Assembly (NCBI RefSeq): GCF_016925535.1
Contig: NZ_CP070496.1
Coordinates: forward strand, 2,480,001-2,544,000
Reading direction: 5' to 3'
Source: Natronoglycomyces albus
GTDB taxonomy: Bacteria > Actinomycetota > Actinomycetes > Mycobacteriales > Micromonosporaceae
Length of the DNA stretch: 64,000 nucleotides
Shown here piece after piece: positions 18,576 through 27,830 of this stretch. Position 1 is the first letter of the stretch. Every line of letters starts with the position of its first letter. The position numbers and the translations under genes are program-made. The notes under the pieces are model-generated. The model was not told the origin of the DNA and did not search any database. It was given only the letters and a program-made list of their open reading frames with translations.

Positions 18576-19214
18576 CTATCCGTTGGACGAGAAGAACCCG
18601 CCCTCGGCAATCTTGGCTTTGTCCTCAGCTGTCACCTGCACATTAGCCGGTGAGAGAAGGAACACCCGATTGGTGACCCGTTCGAACGATCCCCGCAGCC
18701 CGAAGATGAGACCTGCGGCAAAGTCGACCAGACGCTTCGCGTCCGCTTCATCCATTTCCGAGAGGTTCATGATCACCGGAGTGCCATCGCGATAGCATTC
18801 GCCAATCGTGCGGGCCTCGGTATAAGTCGTCGGATGCAGCGTCGTAATGCGATAGTTGGGTTTGCTGTCCTCCTGTGGAAGCGACCGGGCAGTAGCAGTC
18901 GGTTGCTGCGGAGCCACCGACAGGTTCTCCCGATTAAGCGAAGCCACGGAGGGCGAGGTGGAGGTCCTGCTCGCGGAGCGCGCCTCGGAGCGCTCCACCG
19001 AACGCAACGTCGCAGGCTCACCGCCCGCGCGTTCGAGCCGGCGCACCCGACTAGCGCTGGCCGAGGACGTCCGCGAGGATGTCCTCGCGACAGGAGTGTC
19101 CTCCTCGTCGCTGAACTCGTTATCGTTCTCAGAGTAGGCGTTGCGACTATAGCTCCGGTCCTCTTCTTCTTCTATGAGGCCGAGCCACACGCCAGCCTTC
19201 CGCATGGCACCCAT
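18576..19214 (-). CDS. sepF: SepF, membrane anchor of the Z-ring
   Basis: SepF binds the C-terminal tail of FtsZ and ties it to the membrane; in actinobacteria, which lack FtsA, it is the main anchor. The 212-residue protein begins with an amphipathic membrane-binding helix ([18 protein letters not shown]), has a Ser/Arg-rich linker (about 30-125), and ends with the globular SepF domain ([32 protein letters not shown], then [15 protein letters not shown]). A purine-rich GGGAG lies upstream of ATG 19214; a second ATG three codons on is possible. An AT-rich stretch near 19270-19300 may hold its promoter. Confidence 0.96.
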   Translation of the reverse strand: MGAMRKAGVWLGLIEEEEDRSYSRNAYSENDNEFSDEEDTPVARTSSRTSSASASRVRRLERAGGEPATLRSVERSEARSASRTSTSPSVASLNRENLSVAPQQPTATARSLPQEDSKPNYRITTLHPTTYTEARTIGECYRDGTPVIMNLSEMDEADAKRLVDFAAGLIFGLRGSFERVTNRVFLLSPANVQVTAEDKAKIAEGGFFSSNG

Positions 19215-19466
19215 CGACTCTGCTCCCTCCCGGCCGGTAGCTGGCCGCTACCTCATCCTAGCGCCTAATACTTACACGCATGTTATTTTTATCCGTTTTG
19301 CCAACCCGCTCGGGCGCGATCCCTTAGGGGGCAAGCCATTCGTCGTCATGTCGCTTGAGATTTTCTCTAGATTACGTGACGACGTCAGTGATGTGTGTGC
19401 TCCACCTCGCTCAAGTGGAGACTGCGGGCCCGAGGTGACATTTCCAACAGGGCCCTCACCGGGTTC

Positions 19467-20192
19467 TCAGTGGGGACGGTCACGGCGGCCAAGTAGTTTG
19501 CCGCCCAAGCGAATCATCGTCGCACCACAAGCGATGGCCTCCTCGAAGTCTCCACTCATACCAGCAGATATCTCGCTGGCATTCGCCTCGATGCGGCGCA
19601 CCCTGTGCGAACATTCGGCCAAGAGGTCGAAGGCCTCTTTGGGCTCCCATTGTGGAGGCGCGACGCCCATGACACCACTCAACGTCAATGAAGAAGACTT
19701 GGCGACGCTCTCGGCCAACGCAGCCACATCGGACACCGCCACTCCCCCACGGCCTGGCGCTCCGTCAAGATTCACCTGCAAGAGCACCCGTGGCCGTCTC
19801 CCATGTTCGGCCGCGGCACGATCGAGAGAACTCACCAGGCGATCTCGATCGACCGAGTGAATCCAATCGGCAAACCTAGCCACAGAACGAGCTTTGTTGC
19901 GCTGAAGTTGCCCGACAAAGTGCCATGCGACCTCAACCCCACTCACCGTAAGCTCCGCGGCTTTCGGTGCCGCCTCTTGTTCGCGGTTTTCACCTATGTC
20001 AGTGATACCCGCGCGTACCAGTGCCACCGCGTCGACGGCGGGAAAGGTCTTAGTGATGGCTACGAGCCTGACCGATTCGGGTGAGCGGCCTGCGGCCCGG
20101 CAAGCATGTGCGATAGCTTGCCGGGCCGCAGCCACGTTTTCGTCAATGTCGGCTTGTCGCGACTTCGTCGGTGTCAGGGAGGGCGGTAGCAC
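19467..20192 (-). CDS. yggS: YggS/PLPBP family pyridoxal-phosphate homeostasis protein
   Basis: This 241-residue PLP-binding barrel protein, related to the N-domain of alanine racemase, buffers free PLP. The Schiff-base Lys lies in LVAITKTFP (about 48), and GENREQEA, WHFVGQLQRNKA and GVMGVAPP are family motifs. The C-terminus reads IRLGGKLLGRRDRPH where most relatives end with a motif like VRxGTAIFG, so the phosphate-loop end is changed. A GTG at 20192 is the start. The laccase-domain gene pgeF, often between ftsZ and yggS, is missing. Confidence 0.92.
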   Translation of the reverse strand: MLPPSLTPTKSRQADIDENVAAARQAIAHACRAAGRSPESVRLVAITKTFPAVDAVALVRAGITDIGENREQEAAPKAAELTVSGVEVAWHFVGQLQRNKARSVARFADWIHSVDRDRLVSSLDRAAAEHGRRPRVLLQVNLDGAPGRGGVAVSDVAALAESVAKSSSLTLSGVMGVAPPQWEPKEAFDLLAECSHRVRRIEANASEISAGMSGDFEEAIACGATMIRLGGKLLGRRDRPH

Positions 20193-20233
20193 TCGTGTCC
20201 TTCTGTTCTGGCTCGATTATCCCGACATCAGGT

Positions 20234-20267
20234 GAGCCTTACCCAAGCGAAGGCTTGGATAAGGCTC
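20234..20267 (-). terminator. Hairpin after ftsZ
   Basis: A 15-base stem with one mismatch (GAGCCTTAcCCAAGC against GCTTGGaTAAGGCTC) and a 4-base loop lies in the 92 bases between ftsZ and yggS. It may end or weaken the ftsZ transcript, or protect its 3' end. There is no U-tract. Confidence 0.55.
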
Positions 20268-20284
20268 GTGATCTCGACCCCCGT

Positions 20285-21412
20285 TTAGGATCCGTTCTTC
20301 AAAAAGTCAGGGACGTCCACGTCGTCGAAGAGCACCTTACGCTGTTCGGGCTGAGTGGTGATCGTCGCGCTGGGATCGCTGGCCTCATCGGAGGCCTTTG
20401 CCGTCACATCCGGTTCCTTCTCAACCGGTTTGATTGGTTTTTGCTGAGCCAGCTCGAAATCACTGTCCTCGGCCTCAAACCCGGCGGCGATGACAGTCAC
20501 GCGGGCCTCTTCGCCCAAGGCGTCGTCGATGACGGCGCCGAAGATGATGTTGGCATCCGAATGCGCACAGTCGCTGACCAACTCGGCCGCGTCGTTGATC
20601 TCGAACAGACCCAAATCCGAACCACCGGCGATGGACAGCAGCACTCCGCGCGCGCCCTCCATACTCTGTTCCAACAGTGGTGACTCGATGGCCGCTCGTG
20701 CCGCCTCAATGGCCCGGTTCTCACCACGAGCGGCGCCGATTCCCATCAACGCCGATCCAGCACCTGACATGACGCTTTTGACATCGGCAAAGTCCAGGTT
20801 GATCAAACCCGGTGTGGTGATCAGGTCGGTAATGCCCTGCACACCGGAGAGCAATACTTGATCGGCCAAGCGGAAGGCATCCATCATGGAGATGGAACGG
20901 TCTCCCAGATGCAAAAGCCGGTCGTTGGGAATGACGATCAAGGTGTCGCACTCGTTACGCAGGTCGTCTATGCCCGACACTGCTTGTGTCTGACGGCGAC
21001 GCCCTTCAAAGGAGAACGGACGCGTCACGACGCCTATGGTCAAAGCACCCAATTTTCGCGCAATATTGGCGACCACAGGGGCACCACCGGTTCCGGTGCC
21101 ACCACCCTCACCACAGGTCACAAAAACCATGTCGGCGCCTTTGAGGACTTCCTCGATCTCGTCGCGGTGGTCCTCGGCGGCCCTAGCCCCCACGTCCGGG
21201 TTCGCTCCGGCCCCCAGGCCTCGCGTCAATTCCCGACCCACGTCCAATTTCACGTCCGCATCGGACATCAGCAGGGCTTGCGCATCGGTGTTAATAGCAA
21301 TGAACTCAACGCCTTTCAAGCCCGCTTCAATCATGCGGTTGACGGCATTGACACCGCCGCCGCCGATTCCGACGACCTTAATGACGGCCAGATAATTGTG
21401 CGGTGGTGTCAT
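20285..21412 (-). CDS. ftsZ: Cell division GTPase FtsZ
   Basis: FtsZ polymerises with GTP into the ring that organises septation. From ATG 21412 the protein has 375 residues: [20 protein letters not shown] starts the nucleotide fold, the tubulin signature GGGTGTGG lies at about 103-110, and the T7 synergy loop is [13 protein letters not shown] variable linker precedes the conserved C-terminal peptide [12 protein letters not shown], which binds SepF and FtsW. An upstream frame extension of 8 residues is unlikely to be used. The 198 bases up to ftsQ may contain its own promoter, common for ftsZ. Confidence 0.98.
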   Translation of the reverse strand: MTPPHNYLAVIKVVGIGGGGVNAVNRMIEAGLKGVEFIAINTDAQALLMSDADVKLDVGRELTRGLGAGANPDVGARAAEDHRDEIEEVLKGADMVFVTCGEGGGTGTGGAPVVANIARKLGALTIGVVTRPFSFEGRRRQTQAVSGIDDLRNECDTLIVIPNDRLLHLGDRSISMMDAFRLADQVLLSGVQGITDLITTPGLINLDFADVKSVMSGAGSALMGIGAARGENRAIEAARAAIESPLLEQSMEGARGVLLSIAGGSDLGLFEINDAAELVSDCAHSDANIIFGAVIDDALGEEARVTVIAAGFEAEDSDFELAQQKPIKPVEKEPDVTAKASDEASDPSATITTQPEQRKVLFDDVDVPDFLKNGS

Positions 21413-21610
21413 CGAGAGACTGCCCTTCCTTCCCATTTACGCCGCGCCGGGGATGTCCGTATGGAACCGTTTGCGGCGACGTACCAGTATTCCCGATCCG
21501 GAAACTATGCCTTCTCGGTCGTACTGACCAGCAGGCGGATCGGCGTGTCGTTAATCTTCTCAAACATCAGTCTCTAGGCCAGAGCTCGGCTCACTTATCC
21601 TTCCCATACG

Positions 21611-22342
21611 CTAACTCACTGAGGGAGCGTTTGGGGCGCTGACATCGAAATGCTGATGATCTTGGGACAACAGTAGCAACGTGACCTGAGATTTCTTTTC
21701 GTTTTGGTCTGCGTCACCCCATCGGATGCTCTGCCCGCCTTCCAAATGCAGCACAACCCCTGCCGCCGTGGGAGATTCGACACGTTCCAACTGGTCACGT
21801 AGTTCGCGTGGCAAATCTTCCAAGATCTCCAGGGTGGACTTAGTCGCCCGGTCGTGTGGGCCGGGATCGTCTAGCTGCACTTGCAGCAGAGCCGGATCGC
21901 TTTCCTCCAAGTGCTGATACGGAACGCCTTCGCGATCGATGACCCAGAAAGAATCGTCCGATTCCGGCACCAATAGATAAGGTCTACGTTCAGTGATCTC
22001 TATTCGCAATCCGCGCGGCCACGAACGAGACACGGTCACCGACTCCACTGCGGCAATGGCACCAATGGCACTCTCGGCACCGACCAGGTCGATCCGTGGT
22101 AGAGGCACGTCGATTTGTTCGGCAACGGCCGCATGCACTTCCTCGTTTGAAACCAAGGAGTTTCCCTGAATTTCCAGATCGCGGGTGGCAAACAACGGGG
22201 TCGTCCACGCTACGGCGACTCCCATGCTCATCACAACCGCCACGGCGAGGACCGACCATAGAAGCCGACGCGAGGAAGTGATGCGAGAAGCCACTCGTAC
22301 CAGTTGCCATTCCCGCCGAGACGATCCACTGTTGCGCATCAT
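21611..22342 (-). CDS. ftsQ: Cell division protein FtsQ
   Basis: FtsQ is a bitopic divisome protein that holds FtsB/FtsL. The 243-residue sequence has a short basic cytosolic part (1-28), one membrane helix (about 29-48), then the POTRA domain starting ATRDLEIQGNSLVSNEEVHAAV and the beta domain with ITERRPYLLVPESDDSFWVIDREGV. Late sequence is typical but weakly conserved. It lies between murC and ftsZ, as in most actinobacterial dcw clusters. No ftsL or ftsB is next to it. Confidence 0.93.
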   Translation of the reverse strand: MMRNSGSSRREWQLVRVASRITSSRRLLWSVLAVAVVMSMGVAVAWTTPLFATRDLEIQGNSLVSNEEVHAAVAEQIDVPLPRIDLVGAESAIGAIAAVESVTVSRSWPRGLRIEITERRPYLLVPESDDSFWVIDREGVPYQHLEESDPALLQVQLDDPGPHDRATKSTLEILEDLPRELRDQLERVESPTAAGVVLHLEGGQSIRWGDADQNEKKSQVTLLLLSQDHQHFDVSAPNAPSVS

Positions 22343-22477
22343 GTCTCCATCATGGCAGGCCGATGCTCGGTCGGACGCCTCCCGACACGAATAAACTCAG
22401 CCCAGAACGTCTACCCGTTGCGGTACGCGCCCAGAGTGCAAACGACCAAACCTCGGGCACCACCGCAGGCGCGAAAG

Positions 22478-23899
22478 CTATCTCGCCAACAAGTCGTCAG
22501 GCATCAACGAGATGGGGGGCGCCCCCATGGTCACCACAATGTCGCCCTCGCGAGCAAAACCGTCGACTACCTCCGGCACGTCTTCCCACCGCTCAACGAA
22601 GACCTTGTCCTCGTCCGCCTGCGGCAGCGCCTCGGTCAACGCGGCTCCACCCTCCCCAGGCGGAATCGTCTCGCCGGGGCCAAAGATCTCCATCACTACC
22701 ACCTTGTCGGCCAAACCCAAAGCGGCGGCGATCTCGGAGCGCATCTCAATCGTGCGATAGACGCGGTAGGGCAAGAACACCGCGATGACCCGACCCTCGG
22801 TGAGGTTTCGCAGAGTCTTCAAGGCCTCGGTCATCGCGGTCGGATGGTAGGCGTACTCGTCGTAATAGCGCACCCCTTGGCGCACTCCACGCAGTTCGAA
22901 ACGGCGCTTGACGCCGCCGAACGAGGCCATGCCCGCAGCGATCTCCTCGACCGTTAGCCCCAGCCTGTGACACACGGCGATAGCCGCGGCCGAGTTCAAC
23001 GCCAGATGTTCGCCGGGAACCGGCAGACGGAAGCGACCGAGTTCCTCACCTTTCCACCACGCGGTGAAATCCACCCCGGCCGTTGATGAAACGAAGTCGC
23101 CAACCCGCAATGTCGCATCGGTGCCACGCCCATAGGTGACCACGTCGCGGCCCTCCAGTTGCAGACGCTCAGCCAGCGAGGCGGTGCCCTCATTGTCCTG
23201 ACACAGCACAGTAAACCCGCGTTTTTCGACGTTGCGGCAAAAAGTCTCGAAGCCGCGGCACAGCGAATCCATATCGCCATAGACGTTGAGGTGGTCGGCG
23301 TCGATATTGGTGACAATGCCGACAGTGGGTCGGTACCGAAGAAAGGACCGGTCCGACTCATCGGCTTCAGCCACAAAGTGGTCGCCAGTACCGTGAGCTC
23401 CAGAGTGCGCGCCAATGATCTCGCCGCCGTTGACGTACGAGGGTGCTCGCCCGGAGTGCTCCAAAATCTGGGTAAGAATCGCGGTAGTCGAGGTCTTGCC
23501 ATGAGTGCCGGTGACCACGATCGAGGTACGACCGGTCATGGCGGCGGCCAAGGCCTCTGAACGGTGGAGAACGGGGATGCCCCGTCGCCGAGCCTCGGCG
23601 ACTTCGATGTGCTCATCGTTGATGGCCGTGGATCGCACAACCGTGTCGATGCCATCCAAATTGGATGCCTCATGTTGACGGTGCAGCACAACACCTTGCG
23701 CGACGAGTTCAGGTAGCGAGGGCCAATCTTTGTATTCGGAGCCGACCGTCGCCAGCCCACGGGTGGCCCACAACCGAGTGAGCCCACTCATGCCTACCCC
23801 GCCCACACCGATGAAGAGGGTGCGGCCCAGATCCTCGGCCGTGATCCCCTTGTCGATGGGCGAGGGCAGATTCTCGTCGCGGCCAGTGTGGTCAGGCAT
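22478..23899 (-). CDS. murC: UDP-N-acetylmuramate--amino acid ligase MurC, unusual active-site motifs
   Basis: MurC adds the first residue (normally L-Ala) to UDP-MurNAc. The 473-residue protein has the Rossmann start GVGGVGMSG (31-39), the ATP loop GTHGKTS (131-137), EADESDRSF (178-186) and the expected three domains. Two motifs that are nearly invariant in typical MurC differ here: DDYxHHPTEV is DEYAYHPTAM (347-356) and the FQPHxYxRT region is FLPYRVYRT (375-383), so a His is Tyr in each. These lie by the incoming amino acid in known structures as I recall. It overlaps the murG stop by 8 bases. Its identity is supported by position and overall fold. Confidence 0.93.
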   Translation of the reverse strand: MPDHTGRDENLPSPIDKGITAEDLGRTLFIGVGGVGMSGLTRLWATRGLATVGSEYKDWPSLPELVAQGVVLHRQHEASNLDGIDTVVRSTAINDEHIEVAEARRRGIPVLHRSEALAAAMTGRTSIVVTGTHGKTSTTAILTQILEHSGRAPSYVNGGEIIGAHSGAHGTGDHFVAEADESDRSFLRYRPTVGIVTNIDADHLNVYGDMDSLCRGFETFCRNVEKRGFTVLCQDNEGTASLAERLQLEGRDVVTYGRGTDATLRVGDFVSSTAGVDFTAWWKGEELGRFRLPVPGEHLALNSAAAIAVCHRLGLTVEEIAAGMASFGGVKRRFELRGVRQGVRYYDEYAYHPTAMTEALKTLRNLTEGRVIAVFLPYRVYRTIEMRSEIAAALGLADKVVVMEIFGPGETIPPGEGGAALTEALPQADEDKVFVERWEDVPEVVDGFAREGDIVVTMGAPPISLMPDDLLAR

Positions 23900-25007
23900 T
23901 CTGAGAAACCGCCTTCAACGTGAACTCTCGCAGAGCCTCATCCCCATCGCGGCGGCCAAAGCCAGCCGAGGCGGCAGCCATCTCGGAGAGTCGGTGACGA
24001 TCAGTGATAAGCGGGATGAGACTGCCATCGATCCACGAAGGGGTCAGATCCTCGTCGTCGCAGAAGATCGCGCCCCCTGCGGCAACAACCGGACCGGCTG
24101 TACGGTACTGCTCGCGGTTGCCCCACGGCATAGGCACGAACACCGTCGGCAGCCCCATCGCGGTGACCTCGGCGACGGTCATAGAACCCCCTCGGGCCAT
24201 CACCATGTCGGCGGCGGCATAGCCCAGCTCCATCTCATTGAGATAGGGCATCGTCACATAGCGGGCGGCCAGATTGTCGGGAATGACCACCGGCTCCTCC
24301 CGGCGGGCTCCGATGACGTGCAGAACTTGAATGCCGTTGTTGGTGAGCGATTCCGCCGCACCCGAGACAGCGTCATTGATCGACTTGGCCCCCTGGGAGC
24401 CGCCATAGACGAACAACGTGGGCCGGGAAGGGTCGAGTCCAAAGTGAGCGCAAGCCTCCTGGCGGCGGGCCGCACGATCCAACGTCGCGATCGAGGTGCG
24501 CAGCGGCACTCCGGTGACATGTCCATCGGCCAACAACGGAACGGCCTGAGGCAAGTGCGGGAATCCCAAGGCCAGATTGTCGGAGAACTTAAGCGCCAAT
24601 TTGTTGGCGACTCCGGGCGGGTCGTTGAACTCGAAGACGACCATTGGGGTCTTGCGGCGCCACGCGGCCAAGTAGGCGGGGACGGCGACATAACCGCCGA
24701 AACCGACCACCGCGTCAGCGGCGACCTCGTCGAGGATATTGCGGGTGGCCTTCATCGCCTTCAACATGCGCGGCGCGGTCAAGAGGAGGTCAAGGTTGAC
24801 CTTCCGCGGCAGCTGATGAGCGGGAACATTGCGCAACGTGTATCCGGCTTTGGGGATGAGCTCATTTTCCAGTCCCTTTTCGGTGCCCAGACACGTGATG
24901 CGGATGTCGGGGTTGTGTCGCCGCAGGCAATCGGCATAGGCCAACAATGGGTAGATGTGGCCGCCGGTTCCGCCGCCCGCGAGGACGACTGAGTTCAGTT
25001 GAGACAC
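23892..25007 (-). CDS. murG: MurG, lipid II-forming GlcNAc transferase
   Basis: MurG transfers GlcNAc from UDP-GlcNAc to lipid I on the inner membrane face. The 371-residue GT-B protein has the N-terminal glycine loop GGTGGH (12-17), a second loop GFGGYVAVPAY, and the donor-side GGSQGAKSIN and ARGGSMTVAE with the Glu that holds ribose. The motif usually HExNxxPGxxN reads FEFNDPPGVAN here (125-135), losing a His, and the RSGA motif reads RGGS. GNREQ keeps the uracil-side Gln. These changes travel together with those in MurC. Confidence 0.94.
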   Translation of the reverse strand: MSQLNSVVLAGGGTGGHIYPLLAYADCLRRHNPDIRITCLGTEKGLENELIPKAGYTLRNVPAHQLPRKVNLDLLLTAPRMLKAMKATRNILDEVAADAVVGFGGYVAVPAYLAAWRRKTPMVVFEFNDPPGVANKLALKFSDNLALGFPHLPQAVPLLADGHVTGVPLRTSIATLDRAARRQEACAHFGLDPSRPTLFVYGGSQGAKSINDAVSGAAESLTNNGIQVLHVIGARREEPVVIPDNLAARYVTMPYLNEMELGYAAADMVMARGGSMTVAEVTAMGLPTVFVPMPWGNREQYRTAGPVVAAGGAIFCDDEDLTPSWIDGSLIPLITDRHRLSEMAAASAGFGRRDGDEALREFTLKAVSQNA

Positions 25008-25086
25008 GTTACTTCTTTCCTGGTATTAGGGACTCATCGCCCCGTTTCTCAAGCCGTTCGAGCTCAAGCGCCGGGGCCGGGGAGGA

Positions 25087-26418
25087 CTATTTCTTGGCGT
25101 CGCTACGCCGTCTCGACGTGGTCTTTTGCCCAGGGGTCGAGCGTTGGCTCGGGCCGCCTGTGCGAGACGACCCTGGCTCGCGGGGTAGTGGCGGGAGCGG
25201 TGCCCACAACAGCCTAGTCAGGCGCGAGGGGTTACGCGCCCGCAGTGCCCGTGCGGCGTCAGGTTCAGCACGGGCAAAGGAGGCGAGCATCCCGACTGCG
25301 GCCAAGACCATCACCAGCGCGGTGCCGCCGTCGGAAATGAAGGGTAGAGGCACCCCGGTGATGGGGAGCAAACCAATGACGCCGCCGATATTGATGACCG
25401 TTTGGCCGGTTAGCCACACCGTACAACCGGAGGCCACCACCCGGCGGAAGGGGTCCTCCACCCGGCGGGCGATGCGGAACCCGGCGTAAATGACGATGCA
25501 GAACAACCCCAGCACCACCAGACAGCCGAAAACGCCCAATTCCTCGGCGATGAGGGCGAAAATAAAGTCATTGTGCCCGTTGGGTAGCCACTCCCACTTT
25601 TGCCGGGACTCGCCCAGGCCAACCCCGAACCAGCCTCCGTCGGAGATGGCGTAATAGCCCTGGATGGCTTGCCAACCCCACGTGTCCTGGTACTCCTCCG
25701 GGTTGCGGAACGACAAGATGCGTTCCATGCGCCGGGAGGCGGCGAAGATCAAAAAGACCGACCCGACAAACGCCAGGGTCAACAAACCGGTGATGATGCG
25801 CAACCTGACACCAGCGGTAAACAGCATGGCTAGGAACATCAGCACCATGATCAGCATGGTCCCCAGGTCGGAGTAGCCGACCAAGACCATGAGCACCCCC
25901 GCGATGGGAAACAGCGGGACGGCGAGGTCACGCCAACTTCCCAGCCGAGGACCAGCTTTGACCAGAATGTCGGCGGCCCACAGCAGAAGGGCGAACTTGG
26001 CGATCTCGGAGGGCTGCAACTGGATGGGCCCGATGTAAATCCACCGGTCATAGGTGGAGACCGCCGCTGATTGGCCCGCGTAGGGAATGAGTACCAGGAT
26101 CAAACCCAGTACCAACGACAGCACCAGCATCGGGCGGGCCAGCGAGCGATATGTGCGCACCGGCAGCCGCTGCGCCACCCAGAAAGCGACCAAACCGATC
26201 GCGGCCCAGGTAGCCTGCTGCACGATCACGGCAAAGGCGTTGCCTTCCCGCGCATAGGATTCGACCATCGTGGCCGAGAACACCATGACCAGCCCGATGC
26301 ACAGCAGCAGACCCACTGCGGACAGCAGCAGGTAGTACGACGCGAGAGGTCGCGCCATCAACCCATGAAGAGGGGCGAAGAGCCGGTTTTGATCTTGCAT
26401 ACGCATCGATTCTTGCAC
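25087..26418 (-). CDS. ftsW: FtsW, SEDS-family peptidoglycan polymerase
   Basis: FtsW polymerises lipid II at the septum together with a class B PBP. The 443-residue protein has about ten membrane helices between residues 28 and 385 and the SEDS signatures: the extracellular segment with DRWIYIGPIQLQPSEIAKFALLLWAAD, the loop WGWQAIQGYYAISDGGWFGVGLGES, LPNGHNDFIFALIAEELG, and GLLPITGVPLPFISDGGTAL. The C-terminal about 60 residues are basic and Pro/Ser rich. GTG 26418 and ATGs at 26406 and 26400 are alternative starts. The partner ftsI is not in this cluster. Confidence 0.96.
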   Translation of the reverse strand: MQESMRMQDQNRLFAPLHGLMARPLASYYLLLSAVGLLLCIGLVMVFSATMVESYAREGNAFAVIVQQATWAAIGLVAFWVAQRLPVRTYRSLARPMLVLSLVLGLILVLIPYAGQSAAVSTYDRWIYIGPIQLQPSEIAKFALLLWAADILVKAGPRLGSWRDLAVPLFPIAGVLMVLVGYSDLGTMLIMVLMFLAMLFTAGVRLRIITGLLTLAFVGSVFLIFAASRRMERILSFRNPEEYQDTWGWQAIQGYYAISDGGWFGVGLGESRQKWEWLPNGHNDFIFALIAEELGVFGCLVVLGLFCIVIYAGFRIARRVEDPFRRVVASGCTVWLTGQTVINIGGVIGLLPITGVPLPFISDGGTALVMVLAAVGMLASFARAEPDAARALRARNPSRLTRLLWAPLPPLPREPGSSRTGGPSQRSTPGQKTTSRRRSDAKK

Positions 26419-26441
26419 GAGGAAGCTGGGTCCGCCGACTT

Positions 26442-27824
26442 CTAGCGGTGTTTCCGCCGTGTCAACGCGGCGGCAAAGGCCTGGCCACGTTCGGCATAGC
26501 CCGCATACATGTCGAAGGACGCGGCCGAGGGAGCCAGAAGGACTGTATCTCCCGGACTCGCCACCGCGTCGGCGGCAGCCACCGCTTCATCCATCGCCGA
26601 GTGCTCAACACTGTCCACTATCGCAACCGGTACTCGCGGAGCGTATTCGCGCAGCGCCTCGGCCACCAGGCCCCGATCCTGACCCAACAGTATGGCCGAC
26701 TTCAGGCGTGGGGCCACAGCCTTCACCAATGGTGCGATGTCGACACCTTTCAACTGACCGCCCGCGATCCACACCACGTCGTCGTATGACTCCAGAGAAG
26801 CCTGGGCCGCATGCGGATTGGTGGCCTTGGAGTCATCGACCCACCGCACCCCGTCGTATTCGGCGATCGTGACATTGCGGTGTGGCTCCGGGCGGTACGC
26901 GCGTAGTCCCTCGGCCGCCGAGCGCGGGGTGGCTCCGACCTGATAGGCCAGGGCGGTCGCGGCCAGCGCATTGGCCACGTTGTGTAGCCCAGAGGGGCGG
27001 ATGTCGGTGGCGGGGCAAATGCGTTCGCCGTTGGCGTCGATGAGCCATCCTTCGGCCAGTCCGAACTGGCCCTTGTCAGGTGGGTTGAGGGTGAAGCCGA
27101 TGATGTCGAGGTCGGGGTTGGTGTGAGCTTGGTAGTGCCGTGCTGCGGCGATAACGGCCCGGTCGTCAAGGTTGACGATGGCGGTTCCGGATCTCCAGAT
27201 GTGGGTCTTGGCCTCGACGTAGGATTCCATGCTGCCGTGCCAGTCGAGGTGGTCGGGAGCGAGGTTGATGATCGCCCCTGCTTGGGGGGCCAGTGTGTGG
27301 GACCAGTGGAGTTGGTAGCTGGACAGTTCCACGGCCAGGACGTCCCAGGGGCCGTTGGCGACACTGACCAGTGGTAGGCCGATATTGCCTAGGGCTTGGC
27401 TGCGCAGTCCGGCGGCGGTGAGGATCGCATGCAGCATCGTGGTGGTGGTGGTCTTGCCATTGGTTCCTGTGATGCCAAGCCAACTGGCGGCCTCGGGTGT
27501 TCGAAGCCGCCAGGCCAGCTCGGGTTCGCAGTAGACGTCGATGCCGCGTATGGCCGCTGCCGTCACGATGGGGTGGTGGGGGGCGAAACCAGGTGAGACC
27601 AATAGCTGGTCGATGTCGTCTAGTAGGTTCGGCGGCGCATTGACGCCGATGATGATGCGTGCGCCTTGTTTTTCTAGTGTGCGCAGATTTTCACAGTCGC
27701 GGGCGTCGTAGACGGTGACGTCGCGGTTCATGGACAGCAGCGTGGTCGCGGAGGCGGTTCCGGCGATACCGGCTCCTGCCACCAGGATGCGTTGGGCGAT
27801 GGTCGCTGATATGTCGGCGTTCAT
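26442..27824 (-). CDS. murD: UDP-MurNAc-dipeptide D-glutamate ligase MurD
   Basis: MurD adds D-Glu as the second residue of the stem peptide. The 460-residue protein has an N-terminal nucleotide fold with VAGAGIAGTASA, the ATP loop GTNGKTTTT (120-128), ELSSYQL, NLAPDHLDWHGS and the C-terminal domain with WVDDSKATNPHAAQASLES, which includes the carbamylated-Lys neighbourhood and catalytic DSKATN. LLAPSAASFDMYAGYAERG ends it as usual. It begins 6 bases after mraY and is followed after 23 bases by ftsW. Confidence 0.97.
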   Translation of the reverse strand: MNADISATIAQRILVAGAGIAGTASATTLLSMNRDVTVYDARDCENLRTLEKQGARIIIGVNAPPNLLDDIDQLLVSPGFAPHHPIVTAAAIRGIDVYCEPELAWRLRTPEAASWLGITGTNGKTTTTTMLHAILTAAGLRSQALGNIGLPLVSVANGPWDVLAVELSSYQLHWSHTLAPQAGAIINLAPDHLDWHGSMESYVEAKTHIWRSGTAIVNLDDRAVIAAARHYQAHTNPDLDIIGFTLNPPDKGQFGLAEGWLIDANGERICPATDIRPSGLHNVANALAATALAYQVGATPRSAAEGLRAYRPEPHRNVTIAEYDGVRWVDDSKATNPHAAQASLESYDDVVWIAGGQLKGVDIAPLVKAVAPRLKSAILLGQDRGLVAEALREYAPRVPVAIVDSVEHSAMDEAVAAADAVASPGDTVLLAPSAASFDMYAGYAERGQAFAAALTRRKHR

Positions 27825-27830
27825 GGTCCT

